Shown here: in pieces, positions 32,818 to 46,632 of the stretch
Layout of the letters: every line of letters begins with the position of its first letter
Numbering within the stretch: position 1 is the first letter of the stretch
Source: Brachycybe producta
Lineage: Eukaryota; Arthropoda; Diplopoda; Playtdesmida; Andrognathidae
Length of the DNA stretch: 64,000 bases
NCBI GenBank assembly: GCA_036925085.1
Contig: JAUPFP010000184.1
Span: 1 to 64,000, forward strand
Direction: 5' to 3'
Translations under genes and position numbers: made by a program
The notes under the pieces: generated by a model
What the model saw: only the letters and a program-made list of their open reading frames with translations
Databases searched by the model: none
Told to the model about the DNA's origin: nothing

Positions 32818-35800
32818 GATGGAACGTTTAAGGTGGAACGTTTAAGGTTGAACGTTTAAGGTTGAACGTTTAAGTGGAACGTTTAAGGTTTCACATTTAA
32901 GGTTGAATGTTTAAGGTTGAACGTTTAAGGTTGAACGTTTAAGGTTGAACGTTTAAGGTTGAACGTTTAAGTTTGAACGTTTAAGGTTGAACATTTAAGG
33001 TTTCACGTTTAAAGTTTCACGTTTAAGGTTTCACGTTTAAGGTGTCATGTTTAAGGTTGAACGTTTAAGGTTGAACGTTTAAGGTTGAACGTTTAAGGTT
33101 GAACGTTTAAGGTTGAACGTTTAAGGTTGAACGTTTAAGGTTGAACGTTTAAGGTTGAACGTTTAAGGTTGAACGTTTAAGGTTGAACGTTTAAGGTTGA
33201 ACGTTTAAGGTTGAAGGTTTAGGTTGAACGTTTAAGGTTGAACGTTTAAGGTTGAACGTTTAAAGTTGAACGTTTAAGGTTGAACGTTTAAGGTTGAACG
33301 TTTAAGGTTGAACGTTTAAGGTTGAACGTTTAAGGTTGAACGTTTAAGGTTGAACGTTTAAGGTTGAACGTTTAAGGTTGAACGTTTAAGGTATCACGTT
33401 CAAGGTTTCACATTTAAGGTTGAACGTTTAAGGTTGAACGTTTAAGGTTGAACGTTTAAGGTTGAACGTTTAAGGTTGAACGTTTAAGGTTGAACGTTTA
33501 AGATTGAACGTTTAAGATTGAACGTTTAAGGTTGAACGTTTAAGGTTAAACGTTTAAGGTTGAATGTTTAAGGTTGAACGTTTAAGGTTGAACGTTTAAG
33601 GTTGAACGTTTAAGGTTGAACGTTTAAGGTTGAACGTTTAAGGTTGAACGTTTAAGGTTGAACGTTCAAGGTTGAACGTTTAAGGTTGAACATTTAAGGT
33701 TGAACGTTTAAGGTTGAACGTTTAAGGTTGAACGTTTAAGGTTGAACGTTTAAGGTTGAACGTTTAAGGTTGAACGTTTAATTTTGAACGTTTAAGGTTG
33801 AACGTTTAAGGTTGAACGTTTAAGGTTGAACGTTTAAGAGTGAACGTGTAAGGTTGACCGTTTAAGATTGAACGTTTAAGGTTGAACGTTTAAGGTTGAA
33901 CGTTTAAGGTTTCATGTTTAAGGTTTCACGTTTAAGGTTTCACGTTTAAGGTTGAACTTTTAAGGTTTCACATTTAAGGTTGAACTTTTAAGGTTTCACG
34001 TTTAAGTTTGAATGTTTAAGGTTTCACGTTTAAGGTTGAACGTTTAAGGTTGAACCGTTTAAGGTTGAACGTTTAAGGTTGAACGTTTAAGGTTGAACGT
34101 TTAAGGTTGAATGTTTAAGGTTGAACGTTTAATTTTGAACGTTTAAGGTTGAACGTTTAAGGTTGAACGTTTAAGGTTGAACGTTTAAGGTTGAACGTTT
34201 AAGGTTGAACGTTTAAGGTTGAACGTTTAAGGTTGAACGTTTAAGGTTGAACGTTCAAGGTTCAACGTTCAAGGTTGAACATTTAATGTTGAACGTTTAA
34301 GATTGAACGTGTAAGGTTTCACCTTTAAGGTTGAACGTTTAAGGTTGAACGTTTAAGGTTGAACGTTTAAGGTTGAACGTTTAAGGTTGAACGTTTAAGG
34401 TTGAACGTTTAAGGTTGAACATTTAAGGTTTCACGTTTAAAGTTTCACGTTTAAGGTTTCACATTTAAGGTGTCACGTTTAAGGTTGAACGTTTAAGGTT
34501 GAACGTTTAAGGTTGAACGTTTAACGTTGAACGTTTAACGTTGCACGTTTATGGTTGAACGTTTAAGGTTGAACGTTTAAGGTTGAACGTTTAAGGTTGA
34601 ACGTTTAAGGTTGAACGTTTAAGGTTGAACGTTTAAGGTTGAACGTTTAAGTTTGAACGTTTAAGGTTGAACATTTAAGGTTTCACGTTTAAAGTTTCAC
34701 GTTTAAGGTTTCACGTTTAAGGTGTCACGTTTAAGGTTGAACGTTTAATGTTGAACGTTTAAGGTTGAACGTTTAAGGTTGAACGTTTAACGTTGAACAT
34801 TTATGGTTTAACGTTTAAGGTTGAACGTTTAAGGTTGAACGTTTACGGTTGAACGATTAAGGTTGAACGTTTAAGGTTGAACGTTTACGGTTGAACGATT
34901 AAGCTTGAACGTTTAAGGTTGAACTTTTAAGGTTTCACGTTTAAGGTTTAACGTTTAATGTTGAACGTTTAAGGTTGAACGTTTAAGGTTGAACGTTTAA
35001 TGTTGAAAGTTTAAGGTTGAACGTTCAAGGTTTCACATTTAAGGTTGAACGTTTAAGGTTTCACGTTTAAGGTTTAACGTTTAATGTTGAACGTTTAAGG
35101 TTGAACGTTTAAGGTTGAACGTTTAAGGTTGAACGTTTAACGTTGAACGTTTATGGTTGAATGTTTAAGGTTGAACGTTTAAGGTTTGAACGTTTAAGGT
35201 TGAACGTTTAAGGTGGAACGTTTAAGGTTGAACGTTTAAGCTTGAACGTTTAAGGTTGAACGTTTAAGGTTGAACGTTTAAGGTTTAACGTTTAATGTTG
35301 AACGTTAAGGTTGAACGTTTAAGGTTGAACGTTTAAGGTTGAACGTTTAAGGTTGAACGTTCAAGGTTTCACATTTAAGGTTGGACGTTTAAGGTTGAAC
35401 GTTTAAGGTTGAATGTTTAAGGTTGAACGTTTAAGGTTTCACAATTAAGGTTTCATGTTTAAGGTTGAACGTTTAAGGTTGAACGTTTAAGGTTGAACGT
35501 TTAAGGTTGAACGTTTAAGGTTGAACGTTTAAGGTTGAACGTTTAAGGTTGAACGTATAAGGTGGAACGTTTAAGGTTGAACGTTTAAGGTTAAACGTTT
35601 AAGGTTGAACGTTTAAAGTTGAACGTTTAAGATTGAACGTTTAAGGTTTCACCTTTAAGGTTGAACGTTTAAGGTTGAACGTTTAATTTTGAACGTTTAA
35701 GGTTGAACGTTTAAGGTTGAACGTTTAAGGTTGAACGTTTAAGGTTGAACGTTTAAGATTGAACGTTTAAGGTTTCACGTTTAAGTTTGAACGTTTAAGG

Positions 35801-37618
35801 TTTCACATTTAATTTTGAACGTTTAAGGTTAAACGTTTAATTTTGAACGTTTAAGGTTGAACGTTTAAGGTTGAACGTTTAAGGTTGAACGTTTAAGGTT
35901 GAACGTTTAAGGTTGAATGTTTAAGGTTGAACGTTTAAGGTTGAACGTTTAAGGTTGAACGTTTAAGGTTGAACGTTTAAGGTTGAACGTTTAAGGTTGA
36001 ACGTTTAATTTTGAACGTTCAAGGTTTCACATTTAAGGTTGAACGTTTAAGGTTGAACGTTTAAGGTTGAACGTTTAAGATTGAACGTGTAAGGTTGAAA
36101 GTTTAAGATTGAACGTTTAAGGTTGAACGTTTAAGGTTGAACGTTTAAGGTTTCATGTTTAAGGTTTCACGTTTAAGGTTTCACGTTTAAGGTTGAACTT
36201 TTAAGGTTTCACATTTAAGGTTGAACGTTTAAGGTTTCACGTTTAAGTTTGAACGTTTAAGGTTTCACGTTTAAAGTTCAACGTTTAAGGTTGAACGTTT
36301 AAGGTTGAACGTTTAAGGTTGAACGTTTAAGGTTGAACGTTTAAGGTTGAACGTTTAAGGTTGAACGTTCAAGGTTTCACATTTAAGGTTGGACGTTTAA
36401 CGTTGAACGTTTAAGGTTGAACGTTTAAGGTTGAACGTTTAAGGTTGAACGTTTAAGGTTGAACGTTTAAGGTTGAACGTTTAATTTTGAACGTTTAAGG
36501 TTGAATGTTTAAGGTTGAATGTTTAAGGTTGAACGTTTAAGGTTGAACGTTTAAGGTTGAACGTTCAAGGTTGAACGTTTAAAGTTGAACGTTTAATTTT
36601 GAACATTTAAGGTTGAACGTTTAAGGTTGAACGTTTAAGGTTGAACGTTTAAGGTTGAACGTTTAAGGTTGAACGTTTAAGGTTGAACGTTTAATTTTGA
36701 ACGTTCAAGGTTTCACATTTAAGGTTGAACGTTTAAGGTTTCACGTTTAAGGTTGAACGTTTAAGGTTTCACATTTAAGGTTGAACGTTTAAGGTGGAAC
36801 GTTTAAGGTTGAACGTTTAAGGTTGAACGTTTAAGTTTTAACGTTTAAGGTTGAACGTTTAAGGTTGAACGTTTAAGGTTGAACGTTTAAGGTTGAACGT
36901 TTAAGTTTGAACGTTTAAGGTTGAACATTTAAGGTTTCACGTTTAAAGTTTCATGTTTAAGGTTTCACGTTTAAGGTGTCACGTTTAAGGTTGAACGTTT
37001 AAGGTTGAACGTTTTAGGTTGAACGTTTAAGGTTGAACATTTAAGGTTGAACGTTTAAGGTTTCACGTCTAAGGTTTCACGTTTAAGGTTGACCGTTTAA
37101 GGTTTTACATTTAAGGTTTCACGTTTAAGGTTTCACGTTTAAGGTTGAACGTTTAAGGTTGAACGTTTAAGGTTGAACATTTAAGGTTGAACGTTTAAGG
37201 TTGAACGTTTAAGGTTGAACGATTAAGGTTGAATGTTTAATGTTGAACATTTAATGTTGAACATTTAAGGTTGAACGTTTAAGGTTTCACGTTTAAGGTT
37301 GAACGTTTAAGGTTTCACGTTTAAGGTTGAACGTTTAAGGTGGAACAATTAAGGTTGAACGTTTAAGGTTGAACGTTTAAGGTTGAACGTTTAAGGTTGA
37401 ACGTTTAAGGTTGAATGTTTAAGGTTGAATGTTTAATGTTGAACATTTAATGTTGAACATTTAAGGTTGAACGTTTAAGGTTTCACGTTTAAGGTTGAAC
37501 GTTTAAGGTTTCACGTTTAAGGTTGAACGTTTAAGGTGGAACAATTAAGGTTGAACATTTAAGGTTGAACCTTTAAGGTTTCACGTTTAAGTTTGAACGT
37601 TTAAGGTTGAACATTTAA
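32818..37618 (+). repeat. 4.8-kb tandem duplication, copy 1
   Basis: A 343-monomer unit running from the AAGATGGAACG monomer at 32,818 to the next at 37,619. It holds GTGTCATG, the 13-bp GAAGGTTTAGG (33,213), GTATCACGTTCAAGG (33,391), a full W-family stretch (about 33.4-36.8 kb, GAACCGTTT at 34,053) and then V-family monomers with GGAACAATTAAGG (37,342 and 37,538). The offset of 4,801 bp is 343 x 14 less 1, explained by TTTAAGTGG near 32,873. Confidence 0.85.
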
Positions 37619-40600
37619 GATGGAACGTTTAAGGTGGAACGTTTAAGGTTGAACGTTTAAGGTTGAACGTTTAAGGTGGAACGTTTAAGGTTTCACATTT
37701 AAGGTTGAATGTTTAAGGTTGAACGTTTAAGGTTGAACGTTTAAGGTTGAACGTTTAAGGTTGAACGTTTAAGTTTGAACGTTTAAGGTTGAACATTTAA
37801 GGTTTCACGTTTAAAGTTTCACGTTTAAGGTTTCACGTTTAATATGTCATGTTTAAGGTTGAACGTTTAAGGTTGAACGTTTAAGGTTGAACGTTTAAGG
37901 TTGAACGTTTAAGGTTGAACGTTTAAGGTTGAACGTTTAAGGTTGAACGTTTAAGGTTGAACGTTTAAGGTTGAACGTTTAAGGTTGAACGTTTAAGGTT
38001 GAACGTTTAAGGTTGAAGGTTTAGGTTGAACGTTTAAGGTTGAACGTTTAAGGTTGAACGTTTAAAGTTGAACGTTTAAGGTTGAACGTTTAAGGTTGAA
38101 TGTTTAAGGTTGAACGTTTAAGGTTGAACGTTTAAGGTTGAACGTTTAAGGTTGAACGTTTAAGGTTGAACGTTTAAGGTTGAACGTTTAAGGTATCACG
38201 TTCAAGGTTTCACATTTAAGGTTGAACGTTTAAGGTTGAACGTTTAAGGTTGAACGTTTAAGGTTGAACGTTTAAGGTTGAACGTTTAAGATTGAACGTT
38301 TAAGATTGAACGTTTAATATTGAACGTTTAAGGTTAAACGTTTAAGGTTGAATGTTTAAGGTTGAACGTTTAAGGTTGAACGTTTAAGGTTGAACGTTTA
38401 AGGTTGAACGTTTAAGGTTGAACGTTTAAGGTTGAACGTTTAAGGTTGAACGTTCAAGGTTGAACGTTTAAGGTTGAACATTTAAGGTTGAACGTTTAAG
38501 GTTGAACGTTTAAGGTTGAACGTTTAAGGTTGAACGTTTAAGGTTGAACGTTTAAGGTTGAACGTTTAATTTTGAACGTTTAAGGTTGAACGTTTAAGGT
38601 TGAACGTTTAAGGTTGAACGTTTAAGAGTGAACGTGTAAGGTTGAACGTTTAAGATTGAACGTTTAAGGTTGAACGTTTAAGGTTGAACGTTTAAGGTTT
38701 CATGTTTAAGGTTTCACGTTTAAGGTTTCACGTTTAAGGTTGAACTTTTAAGGTTTCACATTTAAGGTTGAACTTTTAAGGTTTCACGTTTAAGTTTGAA
38801 TGTTTAAGGTTTCACGTTTAAGGTTGAACGTTTAAGGTTGAACCGTTTAAGGTTGAACGTTTAAGGTTGAACGTTTAAGGTTGAACGTTTAAGGTTGAAT
38901 GTTTAAGGTTGAACGTTTAATTTTGAACGTTTAAGGTTGAACGTTTAAGGTTGAACGTTTAAGGTTGAACGTTTAAGGTTGAACGTTTAAGGTTGAACGT
39001 TTAAGGTTGAACGTTTAAGGTTGAACGTTTAAGGTTGAACGTTCAAGGTTGAACGTTCAAGGTTGAACATTTAATGTTGAACGTTTAAGATTGAACGTGT
39101 AAGGTTTCACCTTTAAGGTTGAACGTTTAAGGTTGAACGTTTAAGGTTGAACGTTTAAGGTTGAACGTTTAAGGTTGAACGTTTAAGGTTGAACATTTAA
39201 GGTTTCACGTTTAAAGTTTCACGTTTAAGGTTTCACATTTAAGGTGTCACGTTTAAGGTTGAACGTTTAAGGTTGAACGTTTAAGGTTGAACGTTTAACG
39301 TTGAACGTTTATGGTTGAACGTTTAAGGTTGAACGTTTAAGGTTGAACGTTTAAGGTTGAACGTTTAAGGTTGAACGTTTAAGGTTGAACGTTTAAGGTT
39401 GAACGTTTAAGTTTGAACGTTTAAGGTTGAACATTTAAGGTTTCACGTTTAAAGTTTCACGTTTAAGGTTTCACGTTTAAAGTGTCACGTTTAAGGTTGA
39501 ACGTTTAATGTTGAACGTTTAAGGTTGAACGTTTAAGGTTGAACGTTTAACGTTGAACATTTATGGTTGAACGTTTAAGGTTGAACGTTTAAGGTTGAAC
39601 GTTTACGGTTGAACGATTAAGGTTGAACGTTTAAGGTTGAACGTTTACGGTTGAACGATTAAGCTTGAACGTTTAAGGTTGAACTTTTAAGGTTTCACGT
39701 TTAAGGTTTAACGTTTAATGTTGAACGTTTAAGGTTGAACGTTTAAGGTTGAACGTTTAATGTTGAAAGTTTAAGGTTGAACGTTCAAGGTTTCACATTT
39801 AAGGTTGAACGTTTAAGGTTTCACGTTTAAGGTTTAACGTTTAATGTTGAACGTTTAAGGTTGAACGTTTAAGGTTGAACGTTTAAGGTTGAACGTTTAA
39901 CGTTGAACGTTTATGGTTGAATGTTTAAGGTTGAACGTTTAAGGTTGAACGTTTACGGTTGAACGATTAAGGTTGAACGTTTAAGGTTGAACGTTTAAGG
40001 TTGAACGTTTACTGTTGAACGATTAAGCTTGAACGTTTAAGGTTGAACGTTTAAGGTTGAACGTTTAAGGTTTAACGTTTAATGTTGAACGTTTAAGGTT
40101 GAACGTTTAAGGTTGAACGTTTAAGGTTGAACGTTTAAGGTTGAACGTTCAAGGTTTCACATTTAAGGTTGGACGTTTAAGGTTGAACGTTTAAGGTTGA
40201 ATGTTTAAGGTTGAACGTTTAAGGTTTCACAATTAAGGTTTCATGTTTAAGGTTGAACGTTTAAAGTTGAACGTTTAAGGTTGAACGTTTAAGGTTGAAC
40301 GTTTAAGGTTGAACGTTTAAGGTTGAACGTATAAGGTGGAACGTTTAAGGTTGAACGTTTAAGGTTAAACGTTTAAGGTTGAACGTTTAAAGTTGAACGT
40401 TTAAGATTGAACGTTTAAGGTTTCACCTTTAAGGTTGAACGTTTAAGGTTGAACGTTTAATTTTGAACGTTTAAGGTTGAACGTTTAAGGTTGAACGTTT
40501 AAGGTTGAACGTTTAAGGTTGAACGTTTAAGGTTGAACGTTTAAGGTTTCACGTTTAAGTTTGAACGTTTAAGGTTTCACATTTAATTTTGAACGTTTAA

Positions 40601-42290
40601 GGTTAAACGTTTAATTTTGAACGTTTAAGGTTGAACGTTTAAGGTTGAACGTTTAAGGTTGAACGTTTAAGGTTGAATGTTTAAGGTTGAACGTTTAAGG
40701 TTGAACGTTTAAGGTTGAACGTTTAAGGTTGAACGTTTAAGGTTGAACGTTTAAGGTTGAACGTTTAATTTTGAACGTTCAAGGTTTCACATTTAAGGTT
40801 GAACGTTTAAGGTTGAACGTTTAAGGTTGAACGTTTAAGATTGAACGTGTAAGGTTGAAAGTTTAAGATTGAACGTTTAAGGTTGAACGTTTAAGGTTGA
40901 ACGTTTAAGGTTTCATGTTTAAGGTTTCACGTTTAAGGTTTCACGTTTAAGGTTGAACTTTTAAGGTTTCACATTTAAGGTTGAACGTTTAAGGTTTCAC
41001 GTTTAAGTTTGAACGTTTAAGGTTTCACGTTTAAAGTTGAACGTTTAAGGTTGAACGTTTAAGGTTGAACGTTTAAGGTTGAACGTTTAAGGTTGAACGT
41101 TTAAGGTTGAACGTTTAAGGTTGAACGTTCAAGGTTTCACATTTAAGGTTGGACGTTTAAGGTTGAACGTTTAAGGTTGAACGTTTAAGGTTGAACGTTT
41201 AATTTTGAACGTTTAAGGTTGAATGTTTAAGGTTGAATGTTTAAGGTTGAACGTTTAAGGTTGAACGTTTAAGGTTGAACGTTCAAGGTTGAACGTTTAA
41301 AGTTGAACGTTTAATTTTGAACATTTAAGGTTGAACGTTTAAGGTTGAACGTTTAAGGTTGAACGTTTAAGGTTGAACGTTTAAGGTTGAACGTTTAAGG
41401 TTGAACGTTTAATTTTGAACGTTCAAGGTTTCACATTTAAGGTTGAACGTTTAAGGTTTCACGTTTAAGGTTGAACGTTTAAGGTTTCACATTTAAGGTT
41501 GAACGTTTAAGGTGGAACGTTTAAGGTTGAACGTTTAAGGTTGAACGTTTAAGTTTTAACGTTTAAGGTTGAACGTTTAAGGTTGAACGTTTAAGGTTGA
41601 ACGTTTAAGGTTGAACGTTTAAGTTTGAACGTTTAAGGTTGAACATTTAAGGTTTCACGTTTAAAGTTTCATGTTTAAGGTTTCACGTTTAAGGTGTCAC
41701 GTTTAAGGTTGAACGTTTAAGGTTGAACGTTTTAGGTTGAACGTTTAAGGTTGAACATTTAAGGTTGAACGTTTAAGGTTTTACGTCTAAGGTTTCACGT
41801 TTAAGGTTGACCGTTTAAGGTTTTACATTTAAGGTTTCACGTTTAAGGTTTCACGTTTAAGGTTGAACGTTTAAGGTTGAACGTTTAAGGTTGAACATTT
41901 AAGGTTGAACGTTTAAGGTTGAACGTTTAAGGTTGAACGATTAAGGTTGAATGTTTAATGTTGAACATTTAATGTTGAACATTTAAGGTTGAACGTTTAA
42001 GGTTTCACGTTTAAGGTTGAACGTTTAAGGTTTCACGTTTAAGGTTGAACGTTTAAGGTGGAACAATTAAGGTTGAACGTTTAAGGTTGAACGTTTAAGG
42101 TTGAACGTTTAAGGTTGAACGTTTAAGGTTGAACGTTTAAGGTTGAATGTTTAAGGTTGAATGTTTAATGTTGAACATTTAATGTTGAACATTTAAGGTT
42201 GAACGTTTAAGGTTTCACGTTTAAGGTTGAACGTTTAAGGTTTCACGTTTAAGGTTGAACGTTTAAGGTGGAACAATTAAGGTTGAACGT
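37619..42290 (+). repeat. 4.8-kb tandem duplication, copy 2
   Basis: Second copy, with landmarks at 38,015, 38,193, 38,841, 41,663, 42,060 and 42,270. Offsets step 4,802, 4,788, 4,718, 4,718 and 4,732 bp, all whole multiples of 14. The copies therefore differ only by gain or loss of entire monomers between these landmarks. A private monomer TTTAATATGTCATG lies near 37,840, and TTTACTGTTGAACG at 40,011 has no counterpart in copy 1. Confidence 0.85.
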
Positions 42291-44252
42291 TTAAGGTTGA
42301 ACGTTTAAGGTTGAACGTTTAAGGTTGAACGTTTAAGGTTGAACGTTTAAGGTTGAAAGTTTAAGGTTTAACGATTAAGGTTGAACGTTTAAGGTTGAAC
42401 GTTTAAGGTTGAACGTTTAAGGTTGAACGTTTAAGTTTGAACGTTTAAGGTTGAACATTTAAGGTTTCACGTTTAAAGTTTCACGTTTAAGGTTTCACAT
42501 TTAAGGTGTCACGTTTAAGGTTGAACGTTTAAGTTTGAACGTTTTAGGTTGAACGTTTAAGGTTGAACATTTAAGGTTGAACGTTTAAGGTTTCACGTCT
42601 AAGGTTTCATGTTTAAGGTTGAACGTTTAAGGTTGAATGTTTAAGGTTGAACGTTTAAGGTTTAACGTTTAAGGTTGAACGTTTAAGGTTGAACGTTTAA
42701 GGTTGAACGTTTAAGGTGGAATGTTTAAGGTGGAACGTTTAAGGTGGAACGTTTAAGGTGGAACGTTTAAGGGTGAACGTTTAAGGTTGAACATTTAACG
42801 TTGAACGTTTAAGGTTGAACGTTTCAGTTTAAACGTTTAAGGTTTCACGTTTAAGATTCTTCTTTTAAGCTTTCACGTTTAAGGTTTCACGTTTAATGTT
42901 GAACGATTAAGGTTTCATGTTTAAGGTTTCACGTTTAAGGTTTCACGTTTAAGTTTGAATGTTTAACGTTGAACGTTTAAGGTTGAACGTTTAAGTTTGA
43001 CGTTTAAGGTTGAACATTTAAGGTTTCACGTTTAAAGTTTCACATTTAAGATTTCATGTTTAAGGTGTCACGTTTAAGGTTGAACGTTTAAGGTTGAACG
43101 TTTAAGGTTGAACGTTTAAGGTTGAAGGTTTAGGTTGAACGTTTAAGGTTGAACGTTTAAGGTTGAACATTTAAGGTTGAACGTTTAAGGTTGAACGTTT
43201 AAGGTTGAACGTTTAAGGTTGAACGTTTAAGGTTGAACATTTAAGGTTGAACCTTTAAGGTTTCACGTTTAAGTTTCAACGTTTAAGGTTGAACATTTAA
43301 GATGAAACGTTTAAGGTGGAACGTTTAAGGTTGAACGTTTAAGGTTGAACGTTTAAGGTGGAACGTTTAAGGTTTCACATTTAAGGTTGAATGTTTAAGG
43401 TTGAACGTTTAAGGTTGAACGTTTAAGGTTGAACGTTTAAGTTTGAACGTTTAAGGTTGAACATTTAAGGTTTCATGTTTAAAGTTTCACGTTTAAGGTT
43501 TCACGTTTAAGGTGTCATGTTTAAGGTTGAACGTTTAAGGTTGAACGTTTAAGGTTGAACGTTTAAGGTTGAACGTTTAAGGTTGAACGTTTAAGGTTGA
43601 ACGTTTAAGGTTGAACGTTTAAGGTTGAACGTTTAAGGTTGAACGTTTAAGGTTGAACGTTTAAGGTTGAAGGTTTAGGTTGAACGTTTAAGGTTGAACG
43701 TTTAAGGTTGAACGTTTAAGGTTGAACGTTTAAGGTTGAACGTTTAAGGTTGAACGTTTAAGGTTGAACGTTTAAGGTTGAACCTTTAACGTTTAACGTT
43801 TAAGGTGAAACGTTTAAGGTTGAACGTTTAAGGTTGAACGTTTAAGGTTGAACGTTTAAGGTTGAACGTTTAAGCTTGAACATTTAAGGTTGAACGTTTA
43901 AGCTTTCACGTTTAAGGTTTCACGTTTAAATTTGAACGTTTAAGGTTTTACGTTTAAGGTTGAATGTTTAATGTTGAACGTTTAAGGTTGAACGTTTAAG
44001 GTAGAACGTTTAAGGTTGAACGTTTAAGGTTGAACGTTTAAGGTTGAACGTTTAAGGTTGAATGTTTAAGGTTGAATGTTTAAGGTTGAATGTTTAATGT
44101 TGAACATTTAATGTTGAACATTAAAGGTTGAACGTTTAAGGTTTCACGTTTAAGGTTGAACGTTTAAGGTTGAACGTTTAAGGTTGAACGTTTAAGGTGG
44201 AACGTTTAAGGTTGAACGTTTAAGGTTGAACGTTTAAGGTTGAATGTTTAAG
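42291..44252 (+). repeat. V-family and X-like block, 10,483-bp offset repeat
   Basis: TTTCAGTTTAAACG at 42,824 and AAGATGAAACG at 43,301 match 32,341 and 32,818 at exactly 10,483 bp. GATTCTTCTTTT near 42,855 confirms the link. The block then leads into an AGCTTTCAC series at 43,901. It contains 1-bp-deleted monomers GTTTGACG (42,996) and GAAGGTTTAGG (near 43,124 and 43,670). Confidence 0.8.
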
Positions 44253-46632
44253 GTTTAACGATTAAGGTTTAACGATTAAGGTTGAACGTTTAAGCTTGAA
44301 CGTTTAAGGTTGAACGTTTAAGGTTGAACGTTTAAGGTTGAACGTTTAAGTTTGAACGTTTAAGGTTGAACATTTAAGGTTTCACGTTTAAGGTTTCACG
44401 TTTAAGGTGTCACGTTTAAGGTGTCACGTTTAAGGTTGAACGTTTAAGGTTGAACGTTTTAGGTTGAACGTTTAAGGTTGAACATTTAAGGTTGAACGTT
44501 TAAGGTTTCACGTCTAAGGTTTCACGTCTAAGGTTTCACGTTTAAGGTTGACCGTTTAAGGTTTTACGTTTAAGGTTTCACGTTTAAGGTTTCACGTTTA
44601 AGGTTGAACGTTTAAGGTTGAATGTTTAAGGTTGAACGTTTAAGGTTTAACGTTTAAGGTTGAACATTTAAGGTTGAACGTTTAAGGTTTCACGTTTAAG
44701 GTTGACCATTTAAGGTTTTACATTTAAGGTTTCACGTTTAAGGTTTCACGTTTAAGGTTGAACGTTAAAGGTTGATTGTTTAAGGTTGAACGTTTAAGGT
44801 TTAACTTTTAAGGTTGAACGTTTAAGGTTGAACGTTTAAGGTTGAACGTTTAAGGTGGAATGTTTAAGGTGGAACGTTTAACATGGAACGTTTAAGGTGG
44901 AACGTTTAAGGGTGAACGTTTAAGGTTGAACATTTAAGGTTGAACATTTAAGGTTGAACGTTTAAGGTTGAACGTTTAAGTTTAAACGTTTAAGGTTTCA
45001 CGTTTAAGATTCTACTTTTAAGCTTTCACGTTTAAGGTTTCACGTTTAATGTTGAACGTTTAAGGTTTCACGTTTAAGGTTTCATGTTTAAGGTTTCACG
45101 TTTAAGGTTTCACGTTTAAGGTTGAATGTTTAAGGTTGAACGTTTAAGGTTGAATGTTTAAGGTTTCCCGTTTAAGTTTTCACATTTAAGGTTGAACGTT
45201 TAAGGTTTCATGTTTAAGGTTGAACGTTTATGGTTGAACCTTTAAGGTTTCACATTTAAGGTGGAACGTTTAAGGTTGAACGTTTAAGGTTGAACGTTTA
45301 AGGTTGAACGTTTAAGGTTGAACGTTTAAGGTTGAACGTTTAAGGTTGAACATTTAAGGTTGAACGTTTAAGCTTTCATGTTTAAGGTTTCACGTTTAAA
45401 TTTGAACGTTTAAGGTTTTACGTTTATGGTTGAATGTTTAATGTTGAACGTTTAAGGTTGAACGTTTAATGTTGAACGTTTAAGGTTGAACGTTTAAGGT
45501 TGAATGTTTAAGGTTGAATGTTTAAGGTTGAATGTTTAATGTTGAACATTTAAGGTTGAAAATTTAAGGTTGAACGTTTAAGGTTTCACGTTTAAGGTTG
45601 AACGTTTAAGGTTGAACGTTTAAGGTTGAACGTTTAAGGTTGAACGTTTAAGGTTGAACGTTTAAGGTTGAACGTTTAAGGTTGAACGTTTAAGGTTGAA
45701 CGTTTAAGGTTGAACGATTAAGGTTGAACGTTTAAGGTGGAACGTTTAAGGTTGAACGTTTAAGGTTGAACATTTAAGGTTGAATGTTTAAGGTTGAATG
45801 TTTAATGTTGAACATTTAATGTTGAACATTTAAGGTTTAACGTTTAAGGTTTCACTTTTAAGGTTGAATGTTTAAGGTTTCACGTTTAAGGTTGAACGTT
45901 TAAGGTGGAACGTTTAAGGTTGAACGTTTAAGGTTGAACGTTTAAGGTTGAACGTTTAAGGTTGAACGTTTAAGGTTGAACGTTTAAGGTTGAACGTTTA
46001 AGGTTGAACGTTTAAGGTTGAACGTTCAAGGTTTAACGATTAAGGTTGAACGTTTAAGGTTGAACGTTTAAGGTTGAACGTTTAAGGTTGAACGTTTAAG
46101 GTTGAACGTTTAAGGTTGAACATTTAAGTTTGAACGTTTAAGGTTGAACATTTAAGGTTTCACGTTTAAAGTTTCACGTTTAAGGTTTCACGTTTAAGGT
46201 GTCACGTTTAAGGTTGAATGTTTTAGGTTGAACGTTTAAGGTTGAACATTTAAGGTTGAACGTTTAAGGTTTCACGTCTAAGGTTTCACGTTTAAGGTTG
46301 ACCGTTTAAGGTTTTACATTTAAGGTTTCACGTTTAAGGTTTCACGTTTAAGGTTGAACGTTTAAGGTTTAACGTTTAAGGTTGAATGTTTAAGGTTGAA
46401 TGTTTAATGTTGAACATTTAATGTTGAACGTTTAAGGTTTCACGTTTAAGGTTGAACGTTTAAGGTTTCACGTTTAAGATTGAACGTTTAAGGTGTACCA
46501 TTTAAGGTTGAACGTTTAAGGTTGAACGTTTAAGGTTGAACGTTTATGGTTGAACGTTTAAGGTTGAACGTTTAAGGTTGAACGTTTAAGGTTGAACATT
46601 TAAGGTTGAACGTTTAAGGTTGAATGTTTAAG
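44253..46632 (+). repeat. 170-monomer unit (2,380 bp), copy 1
   Basis: Begins with two consecutive GGTTTAACGATTAA monomers. It contains GTGTCACG pairs, GTCTAAGG pairs, GGTTGACCG, TTTAACATGGAACG, GATTCTAC (45,008), TTTCCCG and a full Y-type block (45,344-45,567) with AGCTTTCATG and the ending GGTTGAAAATTTAA. It ends with GGTGTACCATTT. This is the fullest of the three copies. Confidence 0.86.
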
